DNA from: Acidobacteriota bacterium
Lineage (GTDB): Bacteria > Acidobacteriota > Terriglobia > 2-12-FULL-54-10
Assembly (NCBI GenBank): GCA_016191085.1
Contig: JACPPJ010000025.1
Coordinates: 43,214-107,213, forward strand
Length of the DNA: 64,000 nt
Direction: 5' to 3'
The translations under genes were made by a program, and so were the position numbers. The notes beneath the pieces were generated by a model. The model made no database searches. It saw only the letters and a list, made by a program, of their open reading frames with translations, and had not been told where the DNA came from. This document shows positions 17,911-27,015 of this stretch, piece by piece; positions within the stretch are counted from its first letter, which is position 1; each line of letters opens with the position of its first letter.

Positions 17911-19285
17911 AGGACCTGTTCTCCCCAAACCAGCCGAGCGCCCGCGCCCGCCGGTGCTGGCGCCCGGATACACCTTCGCCTCGGTTACGGACAAGATCAG
18001 CTCGATCGTGCTGGCGCAGCCTCAGGCGATGCCTTGGATGGCTGGTTTTGGCATTGGTTTCCTGCTGGTCATGCTGCTGTTTTTCTCCATCGGCTATTTG
18101 TTCTTTGTCGGAGTGGGCATATGGGGCATCAACATTCCAGTCGCGTGGGGATTTGCCATCGCGAACTTCGTGTGGTGGATCGGGATCGGCCACGCCGGGA
18201 CTCTCATCTCCGCCATTCTGCTGCTGCTCAACCAGAAGTGGCGAACTTCCATCAACCGGTTTGCGGAGGCGATGACGATCTTTGCCGTGGCTTGCGCCGG
18301 GCTTTTCCCTATCCTGCACCTTGGGCGGCCGTGGTTCTTCTACTGGTTGTTCCCATATCCGGGGACATTCCAGGTGTGGCCACAGTTCCGCAGCCCTCTG
18401 GTGTGGGACGTATTCGCAGTTTCCACCTACTTCACCGTTTCATTGATCTTCTGGTACGCGGGCTTGATGCCGGATTTTGCCACGTTGCGCGACCGCGCCC
18501 TCACTCGGACCAAACGGATTATCTATGGCATGTTGGCGCTGGGTTGGCGCGGCTCGGTGGTGCACTGGGAACGCTATGAAATGATGTACCTGCTGCTGGC
18601 GGGCCTGGCGACGCCGCTGGTCGTTTCGGTTCACACCATCGTCAGCTTTGATTTCGCCACCAGCATCTTGCCTGGTTGGCATTCAACTATCTTCCCTCCT
18701 TATTTCGTGGCGGGCGCGATCTACTCGGGGTTCGCGATGGTACTCACGATCGCTATTCCGCTTCGAGTTGCCTACGATTTGAAGGATTTCATCACCATGA
18801 GGCACCTCGACAATTGCGCCAAGGTAATGCTCGCTACGGGGCTGATTGTGGCTTATGGTTACGCCGCGGAAACGTTTATGGGTTGGTATAGCGGGAACCT
18901 TCACGAAAAATTCATGCTAGTGAACCGCGCGTTCGGTCCCTATTGGTTTGTTTTTTGGGGATTGATATTGTGCAACGTCATTGTGCCGCAAGCTCTGTGG
19001 CTGCGACGCGTCCGCCAGAGCGTGCCGCTGCTATTCCTTCTCTCGCTGGTGATCAACTTGGGGATGTGGCTGGAGCGCGTCATGATCGTGATCACCTCGC
19101 TGCACCGCGACTTCCTGCCGACTTCGTGGGGAATGTACGCGCCGACGCGCTGGGACTGGGCGGTTCTGTTCGGCACCATCGGATTGTTCGTAGCACTGAT
19201 GTTCCTGTTCATCCGGTTCCTACCCGTGATCTCGATCTTTGAGATGCGCGCGCTGGTGGAAGAAACCTCCGGGGGTAGCGACTGA
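17900..19285 (+). CDS. actC: Alternative complex III subunit ActC, NrfD-like quinol-binding membrane protein
   Basis: 461 residues with about ten membrane segments, NrfD/PsrC family. Together with ActF it forms the membrane core where quinol is oxidised. The TTG start is fixed by AAAGGAGAAG just upstream and lies inside the end of actB (11-base overlap). Characteristic stretches are WWIGIGHAGTLISAILLL (~95) and LMFLFIRFLPVISIFEMR at the end. The last stop base overlaps the actD ATG. Confidence 0.92.
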   Translation: MATEGPVLPKPAERPRPPVLAPGYTFASVTDKISSIVLAQPQAMPWMAGFGIGFLLVMLLFFSIGYLFFVGVGIWGINIPVAWGFAIANFVWWIGIGHAGTLISAILLLLNQKWRTSINRFAEAMTIFAVACAGLFPILHLGRPWFFYWLFPYPGTFQVWPQFRSPLVWDVFAVSTYFTVSLIFWYAGLMPDFATLRDRALTRTKRIIYGMLALGWRGSVVHWERYEMMYLLLAGLATPLVVSVHTIVSFDFATSILPGWHSTIFPPYFVAGAIYSGFAMVLTIAIPLRVAYDLKDFITMRHLDNCAKVMLATGLIVAYGYAAETFMGWYSGNLHEKFMLVNRAFGPYWFVFWGLILCNVIVPQALWLRRVRQSVPLLFLLSLVINLGMWLERVMIVITSLHRDFLPTSWGMYAPTRWDWAVLFGTIGLFVALMFLFIRFLPVISIFEMRALVEETSGGSD

Positions 19286-19830
19286 TGCACCGCAAGCACA
19301 GGCCGGCTACTTACGGGTTGCTCGCGGAGTTCGAGTCGCCGGAAGCACTGCACAACGCGGCCATACGGGCGCGCAGCGAAGGATACTCCTGCATGGACGC
19401 CTATACGCCGTTCCCCGTGGAAGGCATGGGAGCCATCTTCGGCTCGCATCGGAAACGGGTGTCACTGATAACGCTGATAGGTGGATTGGCTGGAGGTCTC
19501 GGTGGCTATTACATGCAGCACTGGATGTCGGCGGTGAATTATCCGCTGAACGTCGGCGGACGTCCTTTGGAAAGTATTCTGGCATTTATCCCTGTCACGT
19601 TCGAGATGGCGGTGCTGGGTGCGGCGCTCTCCGCGTTCTTGGGGATGCTGGCCCTCAACGGACTGCCTCAGCCGTATCACCCCGTTTTCAACGTTGATCA
19701 GTTTGCCATGGCTTCGCGCGACAAGTTCTTTCTGTGTATTCAGGCCATTGACCCGAAGTTCGACCAACGCGGGACCCGCGAGTTGCTGGAAGCGATGGAC
19801 GCTCATGGTGTTTTCGATGTGCCTTACTAG
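19285..19830 (+). CDS. actD: Alternative complex III subunit ActD (DUF3341)
   Basis: 181 residues. The soluble N-terminal half opens with YGLLAEFESPEALHNAA and contains DAYTPFPVEGM, the signature of ActD. Two membrane segments (~60-80 and ~92-118) follow, then a cytoplasmic tail ending DAHGVFDVPY. It is a structural subunit without cofactors. The ATG overlaps the actC stop by one base, and the end overlaps the likely actE start. Confidence 0.9.
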   Translation: MHRKHRPATYGLLAEFESPEALHNAAIRARSEGYSCMDAYTPFPVEGMGAIFGSHRKRVSLITLIGGLAGGLGGYYMQHWMSAVNYPLNVGGRPLESILAFIPVTFEMAVLGAALSAFLGMLALNGLPQPYHPVFNVDQFAMASRDKFFLCIQAIDPKFDQRGTRELLEAMDAHGVFDVPY

Positions 19831-20437
19831 GTTGCGACTGTTGTTTGCTGCACGGCGGAGCACTCCCGCTTTTCTGCTGGTTGTGTTGTCCATTGCGTTC
19901 TCCGCTTGCAGGCAGGACATGGCAGATCAGCCTAAGCAGAAGCCTTTGACGGCGAGTCTGTTTTTCGCCGACGGCTCCGCGCGTCAGCCGGTGGAAGGAA
20001 CGGTCCCGCACGGAAGCATAGAAGACGATCATCTGAACGTCTCCCCCGATGACCCCAATTTCCCGGTTGCACTTACACCGGAACTGCTGGCGCGCGGCAA
20101 GGAGCGGTACACGATTTATTGCTCCGTCTGCCATGGCGCTCTGGGCGACGGGAACGGAATGATTGTGCGCCGCGGCTACCGCACTCCGCCGTCTTATCAC
20201 ATAGAAAGGTTGCGGCGAGCGCCGGTAGGGCATTTCTACGACGTGGTGACGCACGGCTTCGGATTGATGCCAGAGTACGCAACACTAATTCCGCCGCGGG
20301 ACCGCTGGGCGATTGTGGCGTACGTCCGCGCCCTGCAAATCAGCCAATACGCAAACGTAGCACAGTTGCCGCCGGAACACCGCCAGCGGGTTGAATCAAC
20401 CCCGAGCGGCACGCCTCCACAGGAAGGATCACGATAA
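19817..20437 (+). CDS. actE: Alternative complex III subunit ActE, monohaem cytochrome c lipoprotein
   Basis: About 206 residues from ATG 19817 (MCLTRLRLLFAARR); the longer track start runs inside actD. A hydrophobic signal ends in FSAC, a lipobox-like site. The cytochrome domain has one CSVCH (~100), and GLMPEYA supplies a likely Met ligand. In ACIII this subunit carries electrons out of the complex, here probably to the cytochrome c domain of coxII. The start overlaps actD by 14 bases and the stop overlaps the actF ATG by one base. Confidence 0.88.
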   Translation: MCLTRLRLLFAARRSTPAFLLVVLSIAFSACRQDMADQPKQKPLTASLFFADGSARQPVEGTVPHGSIEDDHLNVSPDDPNFPVALTPELLARGKERYTIYCSVCHGALGDGNGMIVRRGYRTPPSYHIERLRRAPVGHFYDVVTHGFGLMPEYATLIPPRDRWAIVAYVRALQISQYANVAQLPPEHRQRVESTPSGTPPQEGSR

Positions 20438-21600
20438 TGCCATCGCTCACGTACGTCCCCGGGGAAGAGATCCGCCGGATGCAGTGGAGGGCCTTCTGGG
20501 TCGGCGCAATTGCGATGGCCATCTGCATCGTCGGCGCGTTTTTCAGTCGGGTGCAGTTCTTTCAGTCGTACCTGCTTGGGTTTCTGTACTGGACGGGAAT
20601 GGGACTGGGCTGCATGGCGATCATGATGCTTCACCATCTCACCAGCGGCGCGTGGGGTATGGTGATCCGCCGCCCGCTGGAGTCGGCCAGCAGGACCATT
20701 GCTCTGATGGCGCTGCTGTTCATTCCGCTGGCGTTTGGAGTGCCCTCGATTTATAGCTGGGTGAACCGGACGGGTTTGAGCCAGGAGCAACTCCAGTATC
20801 TGAACGTCCCGTTTTTCCTGATCCGTTCAGCAGTTTATTTCGCGGTCTGGCTGCTGCTGGCATTCAGATTCAGCTCATGGTCACAGCGGCAGGACACGGA
20901 TAACGACGCAAGTCTGATTCGCAAAATGCGGCTCCTCAGCGGACCGGGCCTGGTGATTTACAGCTTGACTATGTCGTTGGCATCCGTGGACTGGATCATG
21001 TCGCTCGAACCGCGCTGGTATTCCACCATCTTTGGGCTGCTGGTGATCGGCGGCCAGTTGCTCTCCGCGATGGCTTTCGCAATCGTAATTCTTGTGCTGC
21101 TGGCCTCGCGCCAGCCGCTGTCGGAGATCGTGGGGCCAAGACATCTGCATGATCTGGGCAAGTTACTGCTCACGTTCGTAATGATCTGGGCGTATCTGTC
21201 GTTCTCGCAACTGTTGCTGATCTGGGCCGGCAATCTGACGCATGAGATCCCGTGGTATCTGCGCCGCTGGCACGGCGGATGGATGTGGGTCGGATTGGCG
21301 CTGATCCTGTTTCATTTTTTCATTCCGTTTTTCCTGCTGCTGTCGCAAGACCTGAAGCGAAACGCCAAAGCGCTGGGTCTGCTTGCCGCATTCATGCTGG
21401 TCGTCCGGGCGCTGGATCTCTATTGGGTGACCGTCCCGGAGTTCTCGCCCGCGGGCGTTTTTCATCTGCACTGGATGAATATTCTTGTTCCAATTGGTAT
21501 TGGCGGGCTGTGGCTGGCCGTATTCGCGTGGCAACTGCGCTTGCGGCCGCTGTTGCCCCTGGGCGACCCGCAACTGCATCAGGCGCTCGAACATGAGTGA
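20437..21600 (+). CDS. actF: Alternative complex III subunit ActF, NrfD-like membrane protein
   Basis: 387 residues and about ten membrane segments; a diverged paralogue of ActC. Typical landmarks are MGLGCMAIMMLHHLTSGAWG (~63-82) and VDWIMSLEPRWYSTIFG (~183). It pairs with ActC to form the quinol-reactive membrane module. One-base overlap with actE; its stop overlaps the start of the next gene by eight bases. Confidence 0.92.
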   Translation: MPSLTYVPGEEIRRMQWRAFWVGAIAMAICIVGAFFSRVQFFQSYLLGFLYWTGMGLGCMAIMMLHHLTSGAWGMVIRRPLESASRTIALMALLFIPLAFGVPSIYSWVNRTGLSQEQLQYLNVPFFLIRSAVYFAVWLLLAFRFSSWSQRQDTDNDASLIRKMRLLSGPGLVIYSLTMSLASVDWIMSLEPRWYSTIFGLLVIGGQLLSAMAFAIVILVLLASRQPLSEIVGPRHLHDLGKLLLTFVMIWAYLSFSQLLLIWAGNLTHEIPWYLRRWHGGWMWVGLALILFHFFIPFFLLLSQDLKRNAKALGLLAAFMLVVRALDLYWVTVPEFSPAGVFHLHWMNILVPIGIGGLWLAVFAWQLRLRPLLPLGDPQLHQALEHE

Positions 21601-22081
21601 AGACTTGGATTCGAAGCAGACAGTAACGGATGCCGCCGGGCCTGCGAATCCGTCGGTTGATTATGATCCGCAGGAAGTCTCCGAGCGGCTGGTAATCAGG
21701 GCGCTGGTTATAGTGGCCGCGGCACTGATTCTGGCGCTGGTGGTGTGCGCGCTGTTTTATATGGCCATGCAGGATCCGCAGCAAAAGCAAAGCGTTTTCC
21801 TGCCGACGTTGCAGCAACGGGTCCGCGGGCTGCTGCCTCCGGAGCCGCGGTTGCAGTCTACGCCGGGCCATACCATCTCGCCCGAACAGGAACTGAAGCA
21901 AATGCAGCGCGAAAACAACGAGGTCCTCAGCACATACGGGTGGGTGGACCAGCAGCATGGGATTGCCAAAATTCCAATTGAGGAAGCTATGAAACTGCTC
22001 GTTCAGCGAGGACTCGGTCCAGGCACGCATGGTGCTCACACGGAGCACGGCGCTTCGGAATCGCGAAAGGAACAGAGGTGA
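21593..22081 (+). CDS. Small single-span membrane protein between actF and sco
   Basis: 162 residues from ATG 21593. Cytoplasmic N-terminus, one membrane span (~38-60), then a periplasmic domain containing LSTYGWVDQQHGIAKIPIEE. This YGWVD...GI..IPI...M motif recurs in small proteins encoded near cytochrome oxidase and ACIII clusters. No cofactor motif is present. It is tightly coupled: 8-base overlap with actF and 4-base overlap with sco. It may be an assembly factor or an extra subunit; I do not know its function. Confidence 0.8.
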   Translation: MSEDLDSKQTVTDAAGPANPSVDYDPQEVSERLVIRALVIVAAALILALVVCALFYMAMQDPQQKQSVFLPTLQQRVRGLLPPEPRLQSTPGHTISPEQELKQMQRENNEVLSTYGWVDQQHGIAKIPIEEAMKLLVQRGLGPGTHGAHTEHGASESRKEQR

Positions 22082-22956
22082 ATAGCATTCATTCAGCCGG
22101 GCGGCAACATCACCAGCGAGCGCTCGCAAGAACGGTGTTGCTGTTTGTGATGTCGCTGGTTGCAACAGCATACGGACTAGCACACGAGGCGCAACCGAAT
22201 ACTCCGTCACCGCTGCTGCAGCAGGTCGGCTTTGAGCCGCAACTGAATGGTGAAATTCCCGCCGATCTGCAATTCACGGACGAATACGGATCACAGGTCC
22301 GCCTCAGCGACTATTTGGGAAAGAAGCCCGTGGTGTTGGTGCCGGTGTATTACACCTGTCCCATTCTTTGTACCCAGGTCGTGCAAGGCGTCGCGGCCGG
22401 ATTGCGCGCGCTGCGCTTTGACGCGGGCAAGGACTTCGAGGTGGTCGCGTTCAGTTTTAATCCCCAGGATAATTCTTCTGAGGCGCTCGCCAAGAAGCAG
22501 GACGCGATTGCACGTTATCATCGCCCGCATACGGCGGCGGGATGGCATTTTCTCACCGGCGATCAAGAGTCCATCCAGGCACTCACGCGTGCAATCAACT
22601 TCCGATTTACCTACGATCCTAAAACCCGCACTTATGTGCACGCCGCCGGAATCGTGGTGTTGACGCCCGCAGGCAGAATCTCCCGCTACTTCTATGGAGT
22701 GGAGTACGCGCCGCGTGACTTGCGGCTCGCACTGGTCGAAGCGTCAGAAGGCAAAACAGGGTCTATCATCGATCACGTTCTGCTGTATTGCTACCAGTAC
22801 GACCCCGCCACTGCCCGCTACGGCACAGCGATCATGCGTTTGCTGCGAGGTGTGGGTGTGTTCACCGTCGTGGGACTTTTCACTGCGATTTTGTTTTTCG
22901 TCCGGCGCGAGAGACGCGCACGGCGGGCGCTGCCCGTGCGAGGAGGTGTGCGGTGA
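22078..22956 (+). CDS. SCO1/SenC family copper chaperone
   Basis: 292 residues. Signal peptide (~18-36), thioredoxin-like domain with CPILC (C94-x3-C98) and the distal His in YVHAAGI (~188): the three copper ligands of SCO proteins, which deliver copper to the CuA site of oxidase subunit II. A C-terminal membrane span (~258-280) is followed by a basic tail. Start GTG 22078 follows GAAAGGAACAGAG. It overlaps the genes on both sides by four bases. Its place directly before coxII matches its job. Confidence 0.9.
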   Translation: MNSIHSAGRQHHQRALARTVLLFVMSLVATAYGLAHEAQPNTPSPLLQQVGFEPQLNGEIPADLQFTDEYGSQVRLSDYLGKKPVVLVPVYYTCPILCTQVVQGVAAGLRALRFDAGKDFEVVAFSFNPQDNSSEALAKKQDAIARYHRPHTAAGWHFLTGDQESIQALTRAINFRFTYDPKTRTYVHAAGIVVLTPAGRISRYFYGVEYAPRDLRLALVEASEGKTGSIIDHVLLYCYQYDPATARYGTAIMRLLRGVGVFTVVGLFTAILFFVRRERRARRALPVRGGVR

Positions 22957-23930
22957 TAGCCGATGTCCCGCTCTTTCCGGAGAGCGCCTCGCATTTGTCG
23001 GAACAGACGGATAACCTCTTCTGGTTTCTGTTCGGCGTCTCTGCCTTCATCAGCGTGCTGATCTTCCTTCTGATCGCCGTGTTCGCGATCAAGTATCACA
23101 GGCGGGCGCCCAACGAGATCGGCGCGCCCATTTCGGGCTCATTGAAACTCGAGATCGCGTGGACCGTCATTCCGTTCGTCATCGCCATGATCATGTTTGC
23201 GTGGGGAGCGCGCCTCTTCTTCAACATGGCACACCCGCCTCCGCAGGCCATGCAGATTTTCGTGGTGGCAAAGCAATGGATGTGGAAGGCGCAGCATCCG
23301 GAGGGACGTATCGAAATCAACGAACTCCACGTGCCTGTCAATCGCGACGTCATGCTGACCATGACCAGCCAGGATGTGATCCATGATTTGTTCATTCCCG
23401 CATTCCGTATTAAAGCCGACGTACTCCCGAACCGTTATACCAGCATGTGGTTTCGTGCTTCCAAGCCCGGGCGATACCACCTGTTCTGCGCCGAATACTG
23501 CGGCACCAATCATGCGCTGATGGGTGGGTGGGTGACAGTGATGGAGCCGGCCGACTTCGAGGATTGGCTTTCGCGCGGCGAGCGTGGAAGGTCCATGGTT
23601 GAATCGGGAGCCGTTTTGTTCCAGAACTACAAATGCGCCAACTGCCATGTGGAAGACGGCAGCGGGCATGCGCCGTCCTTGATGGGAGTTTATGGAGCTC
23701 CCGTCCGCCTGACCACCGGCCAAACGATCACTGCTGATGACGCGTACCTGCGCGAGTCCATCTTGAATCCGCGAGCGAAAATCGTGGCGGGTTATCGTCC
23801 CGAGATGCCTTCGTTCCAGAGAATATTGAATGAAGAGCAGGTATTGCAGCTCATCGCGTACATAAAAACGATGTCGGCGGGAAAGCCGCTACAGACCACC
23901 GGCTCGGAGTTGAGCAATCCCGCCCGTTGA
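22953..23930 (+). CDS. Cytochrome c oxidase subunit II with fused cytochrome c (caa3 type)
   Basis: 325 residues from GTG 22953, with AGGAGG six bases upstream; the track start lies inside sco. Two N-terminal membrane spans lead to the cupredoxin domain, with CAEYCGTNHALM (~180) providing the CuA ligands. A cytochrome c domain with CANCH (~228) and a Met ligand candidate (YRPEMPSF) follows. The fusion marks a caa3-type oxidase that takes electrons straight from ACIII or a small carrier. The coxI gene is next, but a palindromic repeat lies between them. Confidence 0.92.
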   Translation: MIADVPLFPESASHLSEQTDNLFWFLFGVSAFISVLIFLLIAVFAIKYHRRAPNEIGAPISGSLKLEIAWTVIPFVIAMIMFAWGARLFFNMAHPPPQAMQIFVVAKQWMWKAQHPEGRIEINELHVPVNRDVMLTMTSQDVIHDLFIPAFRIKADVLPNRYTSMWFRASKPGRYHLFCAEYCGTNHALMGGWVTVMEPADFEDWLSRGERGRSMVESGAVLFQNYKCANCHVEDGSGHAPSLMGVYGAPVRLTTGQTITADDAYLRESILNPRAKIVAGYRPEMPSFQRILNEEQVLQLIAYIKTMSAGKPLQTTGSELSNPAR

Positions 23931-23970
23931 GAGCTTTTAAGATATTGTTGTTGTCGACCGAGAAGGATCC

Positions 23971-24103
23971 GTAAGGGCACGGCTTTAGCCGTGCCGAAAG
24001 TGTGCAGGTTAGCGGGGCCTTTAGGCCCTGAGGTTCAAGCCCTCAGCGGCTAAAGCCGTACGGTTTAGTGCCGTTTTCGGCATGACTGAAGTCATGCCCT
24101 TAC
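23971..24103. repeat. Palindromic repeat family A, copy 1 (coxII-coxI gap)
   Basis: Ends are imperfect inverted repeats: TAAGGGCACGGCT at the left, and the complement of TAAGGGCATGACT at the right. Internal hairpins are GGCACGG-CTTTAG-CCGTGCC, GGGCC-TTTA-GGCCC, CTGAGG-TTCAAGC-CCTCAG and GGCATGACT-GA-AGTCATGCC. Three relatives occur in this window (25866, 34091, 46034). The form suggests a non-coding MITE or REP-type element. Confidence 0.8.
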
Positions 24104-24146
24104 AGATCTGCACCAATTGTAAGAATGCTGTAAGAGGACAAACAAG

Positions 24147-25820
24147 ATGAGCGCTGTGCCGCCAGTTGAAGTCGAGCACCACGAGAATTACTTGAACACC
24201 AGCTACGGCGTGTGGTCGTGGCTGTTGACTACGGACCATAAGCGAATCGGGCTGCTGTATCTGGTCTCCGTCACGTTCTTCTTTTTCGTCGGCGGTTTTT
24301 TCGCGACGCTGATCCGGTTGCATCTCATGACGCCCCAAGGAACACTCGTTGACGCTGCGACCTACAACAAAATGTTCACCATGCATGGCGTCGTCATGGT
24401 GTTTTTCTTCCTTATTCCCGCAATACCAACCGTGCTCGGGAATTTCCTCGTTCCGCTGATGATCGGCGCTAAAGATCTGGCCTTCCCGAGATTGAATCTG
24501 GCGAGCTGGTACATCTTCAACGCGGGCGGATTGTTAATGATTTACAGCGTCATGCGCGGCGGGCTCGACACCGGCTGGACATTTTACCCGCCCTACAGCA
24601 GCTTGTATTCCAACACGCACGTTGTCTCGGCGGTGTTGGGAATCTTCATTGCCGGATTTTCCTCGATCCTGACGGGTCTGAATTTCCTCGTTACAGTGCA
24701 CACCATGCGTGCGCCAGGGATGACATGGGGGCGTCTTCCGCTGTTCGTATGGTCGCACTACGCCACCAGCATCATCTTTGTGCTGGGTACGCCTGTCATC
24801 GCGATCACGCTCGCACTGGTAGGCATCGAGAGGATCTTCCATCTGGGTATTTTTGATCCCAGTCTGGGCGGCGATCCGGTGCTGTTCCAGCACCTGTTCT
24901 GGTTCTACTCGCACCCGGCGGTTTACATCATGGTGCTGCCCGGCATGGCGGTGACAACGGAACTGATCACTACGTTCTCGCGAAAGCGGCTGTTCGGTTA
25001 CGGGTTTGTGGCGGCTGCCAGTATTGCCATTGCCGTTATCGGATTCTTTGTATGGGGACACCACATGTTCGTCGCGGGCCAGTCTTTCTACGCGTCTATG
25101 GTGTTCTCCATCCTGAGCTATCTCGTAGCCATACCTTCGGCGATTAAGGTGTTCAATTGGACCGCGACTCTATATAAAGGCTCCATCTCGTGGGCCACAC
25201 CAATGCTTTACGGTCTTGGTTTCATCGGGCTTTTCGTCATGGGCGGTATGACGGGGTTGTTTCTGTCGGCCCTCGGCGTGGACGTTCATGTGCACGACAC
25301 GTACTTCGTCGTGGCGCACTTCCACTACATCATGGTCGGCGGAACCGTGATGGCGTATCTCGGCGGGTTGCATTACTGGTGGCCGAAGATGAGCGGGCGC
25401 ATGTACCCGGAAGGGCTGGCCAAGTTCGCGGCAGTGGTGCTCTTCATCGGATTCAACCTCACCTTCTTCCCGCAATTTGTATTGGGATACCTCGGCATGC
25501 CGCGGCGGTATCATTCGTACTCGCCGGAGTTCCAGGTGCTGAACGTGATGTCCACGGCGGGCGCGTCCATCCTGGCCGTTGGTTACCTGCTGCCCATGGC
25601 TTACTTCATCTGGTCGATGCGCTATGGTCCTATAGCGGGGCCGAACCCCTGGCCGGGAACGGGACTGGAATGGCTGACTGCATCGCCGCCTCCGGAGAAG
25701 AACTTTGAAGTGACCCCGGTGGTCACGTGGGACGCATACGACTTCCCGAATCGTCACGACTTGAAGTACCCAGCCCCTACGCCGGGCTTCACGCCTGCGC
25801 AAACCTGGCCGCCGGAGTAG
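24147..25820 (+). CDS. Cytochrome c oxidase subunit I, A2-type haem-copper oxidase
   Basis: 557 residues and twelve membrane segments. The catalytic subunit reduces O2 to water and pumps protons. Key stretches are the low-spin haem His in MHGVVM (~75), the CuB and cross-linked Tyr region as [16 protein letters not shown] (~252) and the haem a3 region [18 protein letters not shown] (~375-392). YSHPAV replaces the HPEVY of A1 oxidases, the A2-family signature in which Tyr/Ser stand in for the D-channel Glu. RBS AAGAGGA precedes the ATG. Family A repeats sit on both sides of the gene. Confidence 0.93.
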   Translation: MSAVPPVEVEHHENYLNTSYGVWSWLLTTDHKRIGLLYLVSVTFFFFVGGFFATLIRLHLMTPQGTLVDAATYNKMFTMHGVVMVFFFLIPAIPTVLGNFLVPLMIGAKDLAFPRLNLASWYIFNAGGLLMIYSVMRGGLDTGWTFYPPYSSLYSNTHVVSAVLGIFIAGFSSILTGLNFLVTVHTMRAPGMTWGRLPLFVWSHYATSIIFVLGTPVIAITLALVGIERIFHLGIFDPSLGGDPVLFQHLFWFYSHPAVYIMVLPGMAVTTELITTFSRKRLFGYGFVAAASIAIAVIGFFVWGHHMFVAGQSFYASMVFSILSYLVAIPSAIKVFNWTATLYKGSISWATPMLYGLGFIGLFVMGGMTGLFLSALGVDVHVHDTYFVVAHFHYIMVGGTVMAYLGGLHYWWPKMSGRMYPEGLAKFAAVVLFIGFNLTFFPQFVLGYLGMPRRYHSYSPEFQVLNVMSTAGASILAVGYLLPMAYFIWSMRYGPIAGPNPWPGTGLEWLTASPPPEKNFEVTPVVTWDAYDFPNRHDLKYPAPTPGFTPAQTWPPE

Positions 25821-25865
25821 TGTCTCTGTTTGAATTTGTTTCTGGCAACTCGCGAATCGGAGTTA

Positions 25866-26000
25866 TGGAAGGGCACGGCTTGAGCCGTGCCGTAACGAGC
25901 TAATAATCAACACGGCTTTAGCCGCTGAGGTTCGCACCTCAGGCGCTAAAGCGCCCATTGGGGGAAGCCGTGTCGGCACGACTGAAGTCGTGCCCTTCCG
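25866..26000. repeat. Palindromic repeat family A, copy 2 (coxI-coxIII gap)
   Basis: Left end GGAAGGGCACGGCTTGAGCCGTGCC, right end GGCACGACTGAAGTCGTGCCCTTCC. The outer GGAAGGGCACG is an exact inverted repeat. The middle holds CTGAGG-TTCGCA-CCTCAG. It is close in plan to copy 1 but differs in the middle. The track start of coxIII (GTG 25990) lies inside this repeat. Confidence 0.8.
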
Positions 26001-26043
26001 ATTTTTCAAACTGAGACAGTACCGCCGGAGTGAAGAGGCTCGT

Positions 26044-26691
26044 TTGTCCGAAGCGCCGTACGCCTTGCAAGAGCATTTCCGCGACCTTGAGCAGCAGAAA
26101 GACGCTGCCACGCTCGGCATGTGGATTTTTCTGGTCACGGAGGTGATGTTCTTCGGCGGCGTGATGCTCAGCTACAGCACGGCCCGTTACCTGCATCCCG
26201 CGGCGTTCGCCGCCGCCAGCCATTATTCCGATCCGCTGATAGGCGCGATCAACACTGCTGTGCTGATCTGCAGCAGTTTGACGATGGCGCTCGCGGTACA
26301 CGCTTCTCAGCTTGGCGAGCGCAAGCCGCTGGTGGGCTACCTTGCGGCCACCATCGTGCTCGGCTGCGTGTTTTTAGCAGTCAAAGCCTATGAGTGGTCT
26401 CACAAATTTCACGAGCACGTGGTGCCTGGATACGACTTTTCGTTCCCGGGTCCGGAAGCCCGCTCAGCCGCCCTCTACTTCACGCACTATTTCGCTATGA
26501 CGGGTTTGCACGCACTGCATATGGTGATAGGTGTCGCTGTGTTGGGCGTGCTGCTGGTACGCGCCTGGAAAGGCCGATACACGCCCGCATACCACACGCC
26601 CGTGGAGCTGTCGGGACTGTATTGGCATTTTGTGGATATCGTTTGGATTTTCCTCTACCCCTTGCTGTACCTGATTGACATTCACCGCTAG
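26044..26691 (+). CDS. Cytochrome c oxidase subunit III
   Basis: 215 residues from TTG 26044 (SEAPYALQEHF), with GAAGAGG six bases upstream; the track start at 25990 lies inside a repeat element and is probably wrong. Five membrane segments. Subunit III signatures are ATLGMWIFLVTEVMFFGG (~25) and YFAMTGLHALHMVIGV, with a terminal VELSGLYWHFVDIVWIFLYPLLYL. No cofactor is expected. Nine bases separate it from coxIV. Confidence 0.9.
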   Translation: MSEAPYALQEHFRDLEQQKDAATLGMWIFLVTEVMFFGGVMLSYSTARYLHPAAFAAASHYSDPLIGAINTAVLICSSLTMALAVHASQLGERKPLVGYLAATIVLGCVFLAVKAYEWSHKFHEHVVPGYDFSFPGPEARSAALYFTHYFAMTGLHALHMVIGVAVLGVLLVRAWKGRYTPAYHTPVELSGLYWHFVDIVWIFLYPLLYLIDIHR

Positions 26692-26700
26692 GGAGGGGCA

Positions 26701-27009
26701 GTGTCCGAGACGATTGTTCCTCGTAAGAATTACGTGCTGGTCTGGGCCGCTCTGATGGTCCTCACCTTTGTCACCTGGGGCGTGGCTCTGATCGATCTGG
26801 GCCCGTTCAGCATCGTGGTCGCTCTGCTGATTGCTTTCTTCAAAGCGGGCTTGGTTGTGTTGATCTTCATGCACATGCTGTACATGCGCCGCCGTACGCA
26901 GCTCGTGCTGATCGCCGGACTGTTCTGGTTAGTAATACTGTTCCTTACTCTCGGAGACTACATCACACGCCATCCACTGTTGTTTTGTCAGCCCCTGCCA
27001 ATCCCCTGA
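26701..27009 (+). CDS. Cytochrome c oxidase subunit IV-like protein
   Basis: 102 residues, three membrane segments (~12-30, 35-58, 64-86). GTG start preceded by GGGAGGGG. It matches the small CtaF/CoxIV-type subunit: the segment AFFKAGLVVLIFMHMLYMRRR is typical. Last gene of the act-cox operon. A perfect hairpin spans its stop codon. Confidence 0.85.
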   Translation: MSETIVPRKNYVLVWAALMVLTFVTWGVALIDLGPFSIVVALLIAFFKAGLVVLIFMHMLYMRRRTQLVLIAGLFWLVILFLTLGDYITRHPLLFCQPLPIP

Positions 27010-27015
27010 TTGGCA
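26996..27015 (+). terminator. Hairpin over the end of the act-cox operon
   Basis: TGCCAATC-CCCT-GATTGGCA is a perfect eight-pair stem overlapping the coxIV stop. No T-run follows, so it may stabilise the 3' end or act with Rho rather than as a classic intrinsic terminator. Confidence 0.4.

Noticed and set aside
23971-24103. CRISPR-like array
   Set aside because: The copies are dispersed singly between genes and have no regular spacers; they fit a REP/MITE family.
25990-26043. Upstream coxIII start at GTG 25990
   Set aside because: It lies inside a palindromic repeat; TTG 26044 has a Shine-Dalgarno and gives the expected N-terminus.
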